The translations under genes and the position numbers were made by a program. A DNA stretch of 31,198 bases from Euprymna scolopes (lineage: Eukaryota; Mollusca; Cephalopoda; Sepiida; Sepiolidae), in assembly GCA_024364805.1 (NCBI GenBank), contig CM044490.1:11198643-11229840 (forward strand). Direction: 5' to 3'. Positions 21,183-31,198 of this stretch are shown here, piece by piece. The notes under the pieces were generated by a model. The model was not told where the DNA came from. It made no database searches and worked only from the letters and a program-made list of their open reading frames with translations. The first letter of the stretch is position 1, and each line of letters opens with the position of its first letter.

Positions 21183-23617
21183 TCATACAAAATTTCCAAA
21201 CAAATCTGCATGGGAATTCGATTTGAATTATTTACATAAATCATTACGTAAATCACGATGTCTGATCTATTGAGTTGCGATTGTAGTTTTGTCTGTTATA
21301 TATAAATAGGTATTGCTATAATTACTTGAATATTATCTTTGATGATATTATGGTTACCGAGTGTATTGTTGAAACTTTTATTCACCGTGGTTTTGTAAGA
21401 ACACCAGGCCCATACAAAATGTATCGCTACGGATAATAATGGCGAAAATACATAGGGCGCATATTTGGGAATACAGATTCATCACATTATTTTGTACGTT
21501 TCCGAACACTTTTTATTGCATTTGAGGAATTAAATCCTAAAGTTAATTTGGAAAATAAGGAAAATAACGTGTAAATACACTCATAGTTAAACATAGTTTC
21601 ACGGCGATATTTTGGAAGCTAAGACATTTATCTCAATTTTAGGGTTAAATAAATTCATTGCTCGAGTAAGATCAAATTTATTGATACGGATTTTAGGGGC
21701 ATATTGCATAATGTTCAGAAGATTATTCCTATTTTTTTTTTACATAATGCTTTATTTTCATAAAAACACAAAAAAATACATTCAATCATTATTTTACTAC
21801 TAAACCATAAATTTAGTATTTTTTAAACGAAATAATGCATTTACACAAAAGTAAAAAAAAAGGTTCAATAAATTGACTGAATAGTCTTTCATAATTACTA
21901 ACATGGCAGTACGATTTTTTTATTTATTTTCTAATCTTTTCTGAATTTTTAGTATAAGGAGGGGTTAAATGTTCACAGTTTTCGAACCGCCCATTCATTT
22001 GGAGCGTAACTATCAATGTATCTGATTCTCCAGCCACTGTTTTGTTGCTAGACCATTGCAACGTAATTATTGGTTTACAAATACGTACAGAGAAGTCTGA
22101 TTAGAAAAGCCAATCTCTAATTTTCCAGGAGAAACACTTTATAAACCCTATAAAATGCAAAGCAGAACGTTTTCAATATAGATCTGCAGAAAATCTAATT
22201 TTACTTTCTTAAATGTACAGCAATAGAATGCTGTTATAAGTTTATTTAAATACCTTGTTGCCGAATTCTCAAATCAGTAAGCGTACAGGTAAATTTACCT
22301 CCTTTGTAATCAAAGTTATTTATGTAACTGACATATCTACCGCCTATTTATAGAAATTATTTATCATCGTTAAAAATACATTGCGCAATATATAGATATT
22401 CTTAATCCTCTTAAAAATGTACATCCTTATAATAGAAGCCATACCTGCCAATTGTTAATCTACCTCCTAGTTAATAGTATATAATAGTGCATATTCTTTC
22501 ATTATTAATAGAAGTTTAATTTGCCCCTTCTAACACTACATCCGCATTAATACACGCAATGCCCTTTGAATATCTAATTTCTATATTATAGCCTTTAGTC
22601 ATGCCTCACTTTCTTGTTGCCAATTGTTTAAAAGAAACATGCAATAAGAATGATTTACAAATAGAAAATATTTAGAATGTGATTCACATAACGCAAATAT
22701 ATAAAATAAATGTTATGAAAATAAAAGGGCAATACGAAAAGTGTAAAAAGATATAGGAAAAAGATATAGGAACAAAATAGTATAATAAAATTATATTAAC
22801 TTTTGTTAATAGATACAAATTGTTTTCTTGTACATAATTTGTTTGCAAGCCGGAAATGTAGGGTAGAATAACAAGAGGATAAAAGGTAGTAAAACGTTTA
22901 TTAACATGAAAACTCATCGAATGCATTGCTGTAGCATTAATACACAAGTAAGAAATATGATCTTAAAAATATTAAATCTAAAGAGACGTAAGCGAAAATT
23001 AGATTTGATATTTACATTTACAGTAAGACAAATCGATACCAATTATTTAAAGAACAGGCTCAGATAAATGTTTTTCCAAGCTACTGCTATTAGAAATACT
23101 ATTAGTGACAAAAAGGAGATTAGAGTGATGGAAGGATTTGCTTCCGGTGAAACGTGTCATACCTCGTTGCATTTAGTGATAATCCGGAAACAATTGTTCC
23201 CAGAAGAAACAAAGAATAATTTCTGATGAAAACATCGCCTTAGGTATTATATTTCAGCTCATGCAGTCATTGATTGGAAATATGCATTACGCTTCACTAC
23301 ACTTGAAATAACATACCACGCACATGTTTTTTTAAGTACACACATTTATTTTATACAATCATTCTCTTGTTTCAGATAATATATTTGTAAAAGTGCCTGT
23401 TTTTATTAGTATTCTTATGAAGATTGCTAGTCAAATGTCATAAGGATTTTTAAGGTGTCCGCCGATATAAACTCCTAATTATTCAGACGAATTTTGACAT
23501 AGACTATAATCTTTAGTCGAGGAAAGGAATATATTAATAATGTAGAAGACTGCACCAGTCATATAATAAGATATTGGTATAACTTTGTTGAATTAGTTCA
23601 ACGTAATATAGAGTTTT
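21183..23617. other. AT-rich non-coding stretch
   Basis: No gene is supported on either strand. A tiny 11-bp doublet (gatataggaaa) lies near 22750. The minus frame at 22684-22947 is rich in Phe, Ile and Tyr and lacks motifs. Confidence 0.5.
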
Positions 23618-23623
23618 ACTTAT

Positions 23624-23626
23624 ACA

Positions 23627-23715
<89 letters not shown>
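23624..23715. repeat. (CA)n(TA)n compound microsatellite
   Basis: A CA tract of about 40 bp with one interruption passes directly into a pure TA tract of about 52 bp. The minus frame over it encodes Cys-Val and Tyr-Ile runs only. Confidence 0.97.
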
Positions 23716-23718
<3 letters not shown>

Positions 23719-23817
23719 AATGATTAACTGAAATATCAGATTCAAATAGACAGCGACACCATGAATTAGAAGAAACCACACTTACATCCGGTTCACAGAA
23801 TTAGTGAATTCCTAAAA

Positions 23818-23885
23818 TCCAATCCGGATTGGAATAAAATTTCGAAGATCGATATGGAGTTAAATTATGTTTCAAGATCGATATG
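23818..23885. other. 16-bp perfect palindrome next to a 12-bp direct repeat
   Basis: TCCAATCCGGATTGGA (23818-23833) equals its own reverse complement. Twelve bases later the word aagatcgatatg occurs at 23845 and again at 23874. A dimeric protein site is one reading, but nothing else supports regulation here. Confidence 0.6.
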
Positions 23886-25751
23886 CAATGGAATAATGTT
23901 ATAAACTTTAAAACATGCTACTGAAGCACATGAAATACTTTAGACTCCTTTTAGACCATGTTGCTTGAATAGACCCTAAATTTTAAGTAGCATAAGAGAT
24001 TGTAGGAGGAAAGTGAGTGTGATATAGATAACGGAAATTGTGAGAGCTTTTAGGAAGACGGACGACGAGAGATTGATGACCAAATAAAGTGTTTCATATA
24101 TAAAGACCGTCCTGTGTTTATAGACAAAAGAATTGTGGGGAATAATATATGTGTTGGAAGTGTAATCACAATTATCGAAAGTTATTGAAGACACATCTTA
24201 AGGATTTGACTGATTTGCATGTATTAAAAAATAATAACATAATTTATTATCATAATTTTACAGATATACGAATAATTCGAAAAAAATAAAAGTAACACAC
24301 CGGGAAAGATGAAACACAACCACACGATCTTCGCTAATCTAATTTGACATTATAAGGGCGGTATTTGCTGAAAAAGAAAACGATGAATATCAGGAGAGAT
24401 TTGGGTTCAGAGTTTACCTCTTAGGAAAGCAAACCTTAAAAATATTAGGTTCATATTTCTACCAATCAAGGGTTACCCACTGTAACCTACCAGACAAGTG
24501 GGATTTAATAATTAAGATTACATTTCCAGCTATTCCAGAGCTTCTGATTTTACGAAGTAAGACTATTTTAAGCCCTATTAAAATCCTTTTATATGCTAAA
24601 AGTTATTGCTGTAGAAACGAAATCCCTGTCGACAGATTCACAACTTCTCTATGTTATAACAGATAGTCCATCCCTTGTAGATTTTGCAGAATGAAAGCCA
24701 TATTGCATATACTTGAGCAACTTAATTTAGCTGAAGAGATACACCACTACTCTGTTTACTACAAATTCCAGCAATTTACTCATGACGCACAGGAGGACAA
24801 TTGTTCTATCGTGAGTGGAAGGTAACCGATGGCCGATGACCAATGAAAGTAATTTGTAAACACTTGGGAGACTGTTATATTTTCCAGTGTGTTAAGAAGC
24901 ACTTATTTATAAGGACACCTTTAAAAAGCTTTTTTAAGTAGGGAGTTAACTTAGGGTGAAGCTTTCTGTTGACTATGACAAAAATGTCCTCGGGATTAGT
25001 GACTATTTCCTATGAGTGTATGAATGCAATCAGTGTAAATGTTATCTGATGGAACTTTGATCTAAAATCTGCAAGTACAAATTATTCTGATGAATGGAAT
25101 TATTTTCATTACAAATACGAAATGCTGATTAAAAAGCTGACAATCTTAATTGTCTTAATAACATAGTAAAATATACAAATTGCGTGGGAAATACTTTTAA
25201 CACACACACAAATTCATCTCTCATATTAAATCTTATGTATATTATTTTTTAAATCTATTATTGCATATTTATACATTGCAGTAAACATTATGTTGATGCA
25301 TTTACTCCTCGATATTAATATAAAGCTCCAATTCCAGAAAATAAATGAGTTGAGTCATAAGTTATCGTTGCCTTCTTTATTATTTAATCTCTATATAAAT
25401 AAAATGAACTCATTTTTCCCGTCGGATTTTGACCTTTATATGATTAAAAATCAAGATATTTCATGCAAATATAATATGCACAAACGGCAGAACAATATCT
25501 GAGGTGTGTTATAGGCTTATTATTTCTCAAATTCCTCGATAATCTTAGATTTCTATACTTTTTCTGCTGAGAAGTCACGGCCAAAATCGGTTACGATCAA
25601 TGGAAGTGGTAAAATATTTTCTCTCTAATAAATTCCTGCCACCACTTAACACCGTTTGGGGATCGTTCACAAGGAACAGTTGAGAAGAGAACACCGGTTT
25701 GTGCTTCGTAGTTCTTTCATGTGAAGTTATTTAAAATCACTAAACTAAGCT
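23886..25751. other. Non-coding stretch
   Basis: No gene can be supported. Composition is more balanced at about 24400-24960, and one plus frame at 24690-24810 is open, preceded by tttgcag and followed by gtgagt, so it faintly resembles an exon; see the rejected list. The plus frame at 25290-25502 has no motif. Confidence 0.45.
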
Positions 25752-26030
25752 GCAGTGCTCTGTGGCGTAGTGGTTAGCGTGCTGGACAATTCACATTATA
25801 TTTTCACGTTCGCGCCGACGTTCCGTTTTTTTTTTCCTAAACAACTGGAATGGGCTTTTCTTGGTGGCCGAACTGTTAACGTTGCATATGTTTGTTTTTT
25901 TTTTCACACTTTATTTTCCTACTTTTACTCATGACTCCGGGTTTGATCCTTCCTACTTAACATTTTTAAAACTCCCCCCCGTCCCGGAAACAAACACTCG
26001 GGCAACGCCGGGTACCCCCGCTAGTGTAAA
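25752..26030 (+). repeat. tRNA-headed repeat with Helitron-like tail (SINE or non-autonomous element)
   Basis: The head gctctgtggcgtagtggtta contains a good RNA polymerase III A box, TGGCGTAGTGG (25763-25773). A B-box-like gttcgcgcc starts 45 nt later (25808), the spacing seen in tRNA genes. The body contains poly-T stretches (about 25825-25837, 25889-25904). The tail reads ctcgggcaacgccgggtacc then ccgctagt. The arms CTCGG and CCGGG can pair around gcaacg, and CTAGT follows about 10 nt later, resembling a Helitron 3' end (hairpin then CTRRT). It is therefore either a tRNA-derived SINE about 280 bp long or a non-autonomous element that captured tRNA-like sequence. No acceptor stem supports a working tRNA. 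Confidence 0.7.
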
Positions 26031-28008
26031 ATAAATGCGATGCGTTGTTTAATTATATGGCATAGCGTGATGAATGTGTTATTAAAAAAAGATTTCCCGG
26101 CGCTGGGCAGACGGAAAGTCATTTCAATTTGATGGAATAATAGGTATGTGTTGTGACTAAAACCTAAAATTGATGTGTACACCATGAGTTGAAGTTTTCC
26201 TTTCATTAGAAAAATGATCAATCAGAATCCAAAGAAAATTATGTGTACCTGCCATTACGAATACTTCTGATTTTAAAAACAATTCTATGCATATCAATAA
26301 ATACATTGCAAGAATTCTTACTATAGCTTAAAAAGCCATATAATAAGTTTGTGTATTTGTACTGTTTAAGCTAAGGAAAGAAACCTAATTTAATTTAAAT
26401 ATTTAGAAACAGATAAGATATTTTAAAATACGCGGTTTTTAAAGATATAAATGAACATGTAATCATGTTTTGGTTATTCCACTGCATGCAAGTTTATACT
26501 GCTAGGATAAATTACGTTTCGTGTCACAAGAGCGTCGAGTTTAATTTTTATTTCTTATTTTCTATAGATGTGTTTAAAATGCAAATGTACGTATCAGTTT
26601 GGAATGTAATAGTTGGCAAACCTTTCTTAAAATACCATTTTCAAATGTGGACGTTCTTCTGTATTATTAGACACAAGAGTGTCACCTCATTGATTAATAA
26701 CTTTAAGTCGTGTAAGGGAAATAATCGTGTTTCGTTTTTGATCATCTATTGCTGCATTTTATTTGTTCTTGCATCAATTAATCTCAACTATTTTTTAAAA
26801 GTCATTTTGTGAGTGTGAGTTCTTTCCTAATAGGTGTCAAAACGGCTGCGCCTAACTTTTTGCAAATATCACACTAAGGTAAATTATATGTCTGGTTTGT
26901 TTCTTGAGCATGTATAATAGATACATCTACATGGTTATTATAAGAAAAATCGACAAATCCGACCCTAAATATAGTATTCTTTCTTATAGATAAAACCTCA
27001 TTTTTACGGAGGAATAGTTTATGTCATGCCGGGCAAGGGAGATATTTCTAGGCAAGTCAAGTGAGATTACATTTTCAGCAAATCATTACTTGTATTATTT
27101 GTATTCACCGGCCTAATGTTCTCGTCAATGTTATTTGTGCAATGTTTCCGTCGGATAGTCATCTAACCGTCTATATGCATGTTGGTTGATGTTTGTTAAA
27201 AAATATCAAAGGCTTCTGACTCCGTAGATATTTTCGCATTCTGTGAGTAAGTCTAATTATTGATATTCGTTCAAATTCGTAAAAAAAATGATTTACAAAA
27301 GGGCGTGAATCTAATAAATGTACGCAATTAATTTTTCAGGCATCGCCGAAAATTTAAAATGTAAGAAAGTTTTTTTTTTCTCTACAATAATACGCAAAAT
27401 GTTACATGCATAGTTATATAATTAAATTGCTTTTATCTTTCTGATATACTGCACGATAAACACCTACGATAAACACAATAGTCCGATCAGCACAAGTAGT
27501 ATAAAGAATGAGGTTTTGCCTAAAAATGTCTAAACTTTAAATACTTTCTTCTTTAAAAGAGAGAACTATTGGCATTTGGAAGAATTGTTTAGTGTGAGAT
27601 AATTCAATCACAGATTAAATTGGCCTCATGCCCAAACCTGGTGTACCTTACACGTTTTCTTTATTTTTTTTTTAATTAATTAATTTAATTTCAGATAAAA
27701 GTTTACCATATTAAATCGCCGAAAATCATTACCTCGTTTGCATATTTAAACACTTCTTTTGTTTTATGAGAAATGGCTTCTCAATCATTATTATTTGAAT
27801 CCCAATATCAGATGACGTGGTATTCTAAGCAAGCACAGGTGTCATTTAATAAACTGCAATATCATTAAAAGTTTATTACAATAATCCTGGCGAATATGTT
27901 CACCGCTCATATTATTCCGCCTGGTGTGTACAGTATTATGGCACAGGTGGTTAGTCTATAATAAGGCATACACCATTAACATAAAAAAGAATGTTAAGCA
28001 TATTGTTC
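26031..28008. other. AT-rich non-coding stretch
   Basis: No gene is supported. The 115-codon plus frame at 26465-26812 is rich in Phe, Ile and Cys with no recognisable domain. Short doublets such as cgataaacac near 27455-27480 are minor. Confidence 0.5.
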
Positions 28009-28032
28009 GACCGGGCAACGCCGCGTGCTCCG
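28009..28032 (+). repeat. Tail fragment related to the 25.75-kb repeat
   Basis: cgaccgggcaacgccgcgtg shares the gggcaacgccg core with the tail at 25999-26015. Only this tail is recognisable; no tRNA-like head is seen upstream, so it is a 5'-truncated or decayed copy, or a different element with the same end. Confidence 0.45.
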
Positions 28033-29023
28033 CAATATCAGGATTTTCATTAGGATAATCAAAAGAATATGTACATATATATCTAAATAATTGTGCGTAT
28101 GCGTGCGTGCATGCGTAATCTTTGCTAAATATTGAATATGGAACACCATAGCACATTCTTTTTAAGTTCACGAAGATGTAGTGTTTTAGCCAGTGAGTGT
28201 ACATAATAAGGTTTGTCATAAAAATGCCTCCGACAAGTCTCAATATAACTATTAACCCTCCGTATTATAGACCCACGAATGTGTTTAAGTGTAGCTTATA
28301 CCGGTATAAATGTCTGATGCCTGCGTGTTTAACAGTTTACAAAATAATTTCGTAAAGAACTGGCAATTTTTCAAGCAGAATAATACCCTCAGTAGATTAA
28401 AGTACTGTTGCTCATAAAGGGATATCCAGACAAGCTTATTTGCAATTACATTTTTGTTGCCGCCTTTAGCCGTTCGTTAACTCTCATCTTGTGGACGCTA
28501 CTGCGAAACGTTGTCTGGAGTGCATGCCTTTTTTTAATTACAAACCGCGAGATAAGAGTTTAAGTATTCATTTCTACATACTCCCCTCAATAGAATACAT
28601 TATTGGAATAAATAATTCTAACTATTCAGTTTTCATAATTATATAATGAGTTGCATTATCATTTGTCTAATTTATAATGTTTATAATCTCAAATAGATTT
28701 AAGATGGTCTATCTCTAAAATAAAATTATTCGGCATATAAATCAGCAGTGGCATATTTAATGATACCTAGACTATTAAATATAATGAAATATACGTTACT
28801 CGCTGTGACTGAAATGACGACACTGACGTGTGTCCATTACGTGTGCCCGTTAAAGCTATAAATAATGAATAATGCATAAGCACTATGTTAATATTTAATG
28901 TAATTTTGTCTAATATAGGTTACATTTACTATAAAATGAAGTAAATATGTAGGGAGACAATGGACTACATATATTTATTTGGGTCAATGTAATTCGTTTT
29001 TCATGAATCACTACCTTCTTATA
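28033..29023. other. AT-rich non-coding stretch
   Basis: Nothing recognisable on either strand. It forms the left flank of the Tc1 element. Confidence 0.5.
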
Positions 29024-30346
29024 TACACTCATGAGCAAAAAAAACAAAACAAAATGGGCCAAGAGTAAAAGAATGAAGAAATCGAGTTTTCAATATTTTT
29101 CCATAAATTTTATTAATTTTTACTGTAAATTTCTAGTTTGCAGATCATTATTATTATAACATATAATAATAAGCCGAAAAGTTAATCATAAAAATAGTAA
29201 GACCGCATCTTCGCGAGGATATAAAAAACGAATTGCAGCATTAAGACAGTCACTCATGATTTACATGCAGATAATGATATTTTTTAGAAAAGAAAACGTG
29301 AAAATATATCTATCTATAATGAAGCGATGTCCTCCAAGGTTCGAAGTCCAAACTTGGTAAAAGGGAAATCTGGATCTCTTCGCCGTAGAACATCTACTTT
29401 GAAGGACGACTACAGGCTTAAATGAACTGTTTTGGATGGTCGAAGTTTTGTTGAACATCGCAAAAGCATCAAAAACAGGGGGTGGAAATTCTCTTTGTTG
29501 ATATACAATATCTAAACGAATGAAAGAAATGTGATTTTCGTCTAAAAGGTGTGCAAAGAAGACACATTCATCTAAGAAGAATATCAATGATAGAAAGAGA
29601 TTTTTCTCACGAAAGAAACGTACAAACTATTTCAGGAATGTTTTCTGGTTAGATGAATCGAGGGTTTGTCTTGTAAGTGATGCTCCCGATGCTCTCGAAC
29701 GGTGCCATCGAAGAACCGGAGAAAGATTTTCGCCAAGTTGCATAAAATCGAAAGTTTTACACGGGAATGGAGGGATACTGATATAGAAAAAATTACTGCA
29801 GCAGATGTTGGTGAACCTCTTAGATGTGAGAAGTCAATCAATGTACAGTAATACACTCAAATATAAAACCAGGACTGTTACTAAGTACTCAGAATCTGAG
29901 AATGTCCCAAAACATTATTTTTTAACGTGATAATGCCCCTGCACACACAACAAAGTCACAGAAATGTTTTCTGATAATTCTACTGAGGTGATATATTGGG
30001 CATATCAAAGCTCCAATTTAAAGCCAATCGAGAATATTTAGTCCATAATATCTCGTGCATTACCAGGATTAACTTTTTCGAACAATGACAAACTTCGGGA
30101 GGCTGTGCAAAGCGACTGGAATCTGCTCTTCACAGTTTTACACTCTTGTTGGGAGCATGTCTCAAAGGATTGATATTTTAAAGAAATCAAAAGGGAATAC
30201 ATTTCCATACTAAACATTTGTAAAGTAAATGTCTTATTCTGTGTTATTAGGCTCGTTTACGCCTCCTTGTTCTTTGTTCAATTTAGCGGTTCATGCAATA
30301 AAATGTATATACTCTGTTTGCCCTATTTTTATTGCTCAGTAATGTA
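29024..30346 (+). mobile_element. Tc1-type DNA transposon, apparently full length (about 1.32 kb)
   Basis: The element proper spans about 29026-30344. Its left end CACTCATGAGCAAAA is answered at the right by TATTGCTCAGTAATG; 11 of 15 positions agree with the reverse complement of the left end. A TA dinucleotide flanks each side (29024-29025 and 30345-30346), the target duplication used by Tc1/mariner elements. Length and single-gene layout fit Tc1. The inside carries a decayed transposase. The inverted repeats look short, and their mismatches, together with the gene's frame breaks, point to an old copy. Confidence 0.85.
29330..30178 (+). pseudogene. Tc1 transposase, broken
   Basis: Remnant of the cut-and-paste transposase that binds the inverted repeats and cleaves DNA with a DDE triad. 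Reading shifts between frames. RRRTSTLKDDYRLK near 29380-29425 matches the Tc1 DNA-binding region (K/RTTxREDRxL). KKTHSSKKN leads into FWLDESRVCLVSDA around 29643-29680; the first catalytic Asp codon is at 29652. RRTGERFSPSCI follows. RDNAPAHTT carries the second Asp at 29929, 92 codons on, close to the usual distance. YQSSNLKPIEN carries the catalytic Glu at 30030. The second Asp to Glu distance is about 101 nt including a frame slip, consistent with DD34E. C-terminal LREAVQSDWNLL follows near 30090. All three acidic residues survive, but frame shifts and stops break the gene. The 5' third is hard to read. Confidence 0.85.
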
Positions 30347-31050
30347 TGTGTTGCGGTAAATTAATTTCTGAAGTAAATCCTTACTTGTGTATTATATTGT
30401 AAATAACCGTTCTTCAGAAAGGTATTACACTATGATTCTTTGAATAATAGGTTTTTAAGTACTGTTCTCTCAAAATAAATGTTTTAGCATGTTTTATGTT
30501 CGGGTGTGTTGCTTATCATTAGTGTTTAATATTAAAAGCACCGCCCGGGGGAAAAATCCGCAACCTGTTTAATTATAAACACATTTTTGAGATTTTATTA
30601 AACATTGGCTCCAATAAATAAATAGTGGTTGTAATATTCCTTACCCACTCTCTAATTGAAATCTCCCGTTGCCAAGCAACACTTCCGAGTACCCCCCCAA
30701 AAAAACAGCGAATAAATGTCAAACTTATTAAAAACAGAAATCTGTAAAACAAAAAGCAAAAATAACGGTAAAATATTTTCGTTTCGGTTTAGTCCATGGT
30801 GTGTTTAACCCAGTAGAAACCATATAAAGAAAAGGAACGTTTAAATTTCATTACAGTGTTGTAATCAACTACACAACGAAAAAAACTGATATGATGTTTC
30901 AAATGTTAATTTTGTATAAAAGAGAAATGGAAAGAATCTTTTTGTTTTAGTGTACAAATGTTGGGAAAATTTGTAATTAAGCAACCTAAAATAACCTGGG
31001 ATAAGAATTAATGTTTGTGGAAATGTTGGTATGATTAATTCCCTGGTGTG
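30347..31050. other. AT-rich non-coding stretch
   Basis: No gene is supported. A GC-rich patch (accgcccggggg) lies at 30540-30552 and a run of seven C at about 30691-30700. The minus frame at 30865-31065 is not protein-like. Confidence 0.5.
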
Positions 31051-31198
31051 TTTTTTTATATTCAATTTTCACCCCAAACAAGGTACAGTGCCACTTTGAA
31101 GCAGGGGGCTACAATTAGGGAATTAATTAGCGGGGGCATTACGAAGGGAGAAGAGTAAAAAGATGTTTGTTAACATTACACTGGAACTTCTGCATATC
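31051..31198 (-). pseudogene. Second copy of the 16.5-kb LINE family, 3' end, cut by the window edge
   Basis: The minus strand reads MQKFQCNVNKHLFTLLPS, the conserved C-terminus of this LINE group (YNLQKFKxNVxRYLF), followed by a short 3' UTR and an A-rich tail at 31051-31058. Nucleotide similarity to 16540-16680 is clear: tttcaccccaaa / tttcgccccaaag, actttgaagcagggggctac / actttgatgtaggaggctac, gggggcat / ggggcat, acactggaacttctgcat / acacttgaacttctgtat. The rest of the element would lie beyond the right edge. Confidence 0.85.

Noticed and set aside
24690-24810. Possible exon flanked by tttgcag and gtgagt
   Set aside because: About 40 open codons with splice-like ends are expected by chance in 31 kb; no homology or adjoining exon is seen.
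25752-25825. Functional tRNA gene
   Set aside because: A and B boxes are present, but no acceptor stem or convincing anticodon arm can be formed; it is a repeat head.
26465-26812. 115-codon plus-strand frame with hydrophobic stretches
   Set aside because: Hydrophobic runs arise readily from T-rich DNA; no start context, domain or neighbour supports a gene.
29261-29856. Minus-strand frames of 108 and 74 codons
   Set aside because: They are antisense shadows of the Tc1 transposase remnant on the plus strand.

Overview
The window looks like gene-poor, AT-rich DNA from an animal genome. No host protein-coding gene can be supported. Recognisable content is decayed mobile elements, interspersed repeats of unknown family, tandem duplications and many long (TA)n and (CA/TG)n microsatellites. 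Rex1/CR1/Jockey-type LINEs, a Tc1 transposon, a tRNA-headed repeat and abundant (TA)n tracts suggest an invertebrate. A mollusc, perhaps a cephalopod such as octopus, is my best guess, but nothing here proves it.

Layout: 1-3.2 kb is AT-rich unique sequence with a (TA)n tract and a young 135-bp tandem duplication. 3.5-4.7 kb holds a decayed plus-strand LINE reverse transcriptase cut off by a microsatellite. 4.8-9.4 kb is mostly featureless, with two compound microsatellites and, near 8.03 kb, a fragment that looks derived from 5S rRNA. 9.4-10.4 kb holds a GC-rich hairpin, a diverged 224-bp tandem duplication and a four-copy 42-bp minisatellite whose unit resembles splice signals.

11.6-20 kb is the most structured part. 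A two-part repeat, called A-B here, occurs in several copies mixed with (TA)n tracts. Between two of the copies lies about 4 kb holding minus-strand coding-like blocks that I cannot identify (13.8-16.5 kb) and a minus-strand LINE with a legible RT core and 3' end (16.5-17.7 kb). An assembly gap of 871 N sits inside a (TA)n tract at 18.8-19.7 kb, followed by another A copy.

20-25.7 kb is largely unremarkable apart from an AT hairpin, a (CA)n(TA)n tract and a 16-bp palindrome. At 25.75-26.03 kb is a tRNA-headed repeat whose tail resembles a Helitron 3' end; a related tail fragment lies at 28.0 kb. At 29.02-30.35 kb is an apparently full-length Tc1 transposon with both inverted repeats, TA duplication and a broken transposase. 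The window ends in the 3' end of a second minus-strand copy of the 16.5-kb LINE family. The parts do not form a working pathway: the window reads as a record of insertion, duplication and decay. The best leads are the 5S-like fragment, the unidentified blocks, the A-B repeat and the splice-like minisatellite.
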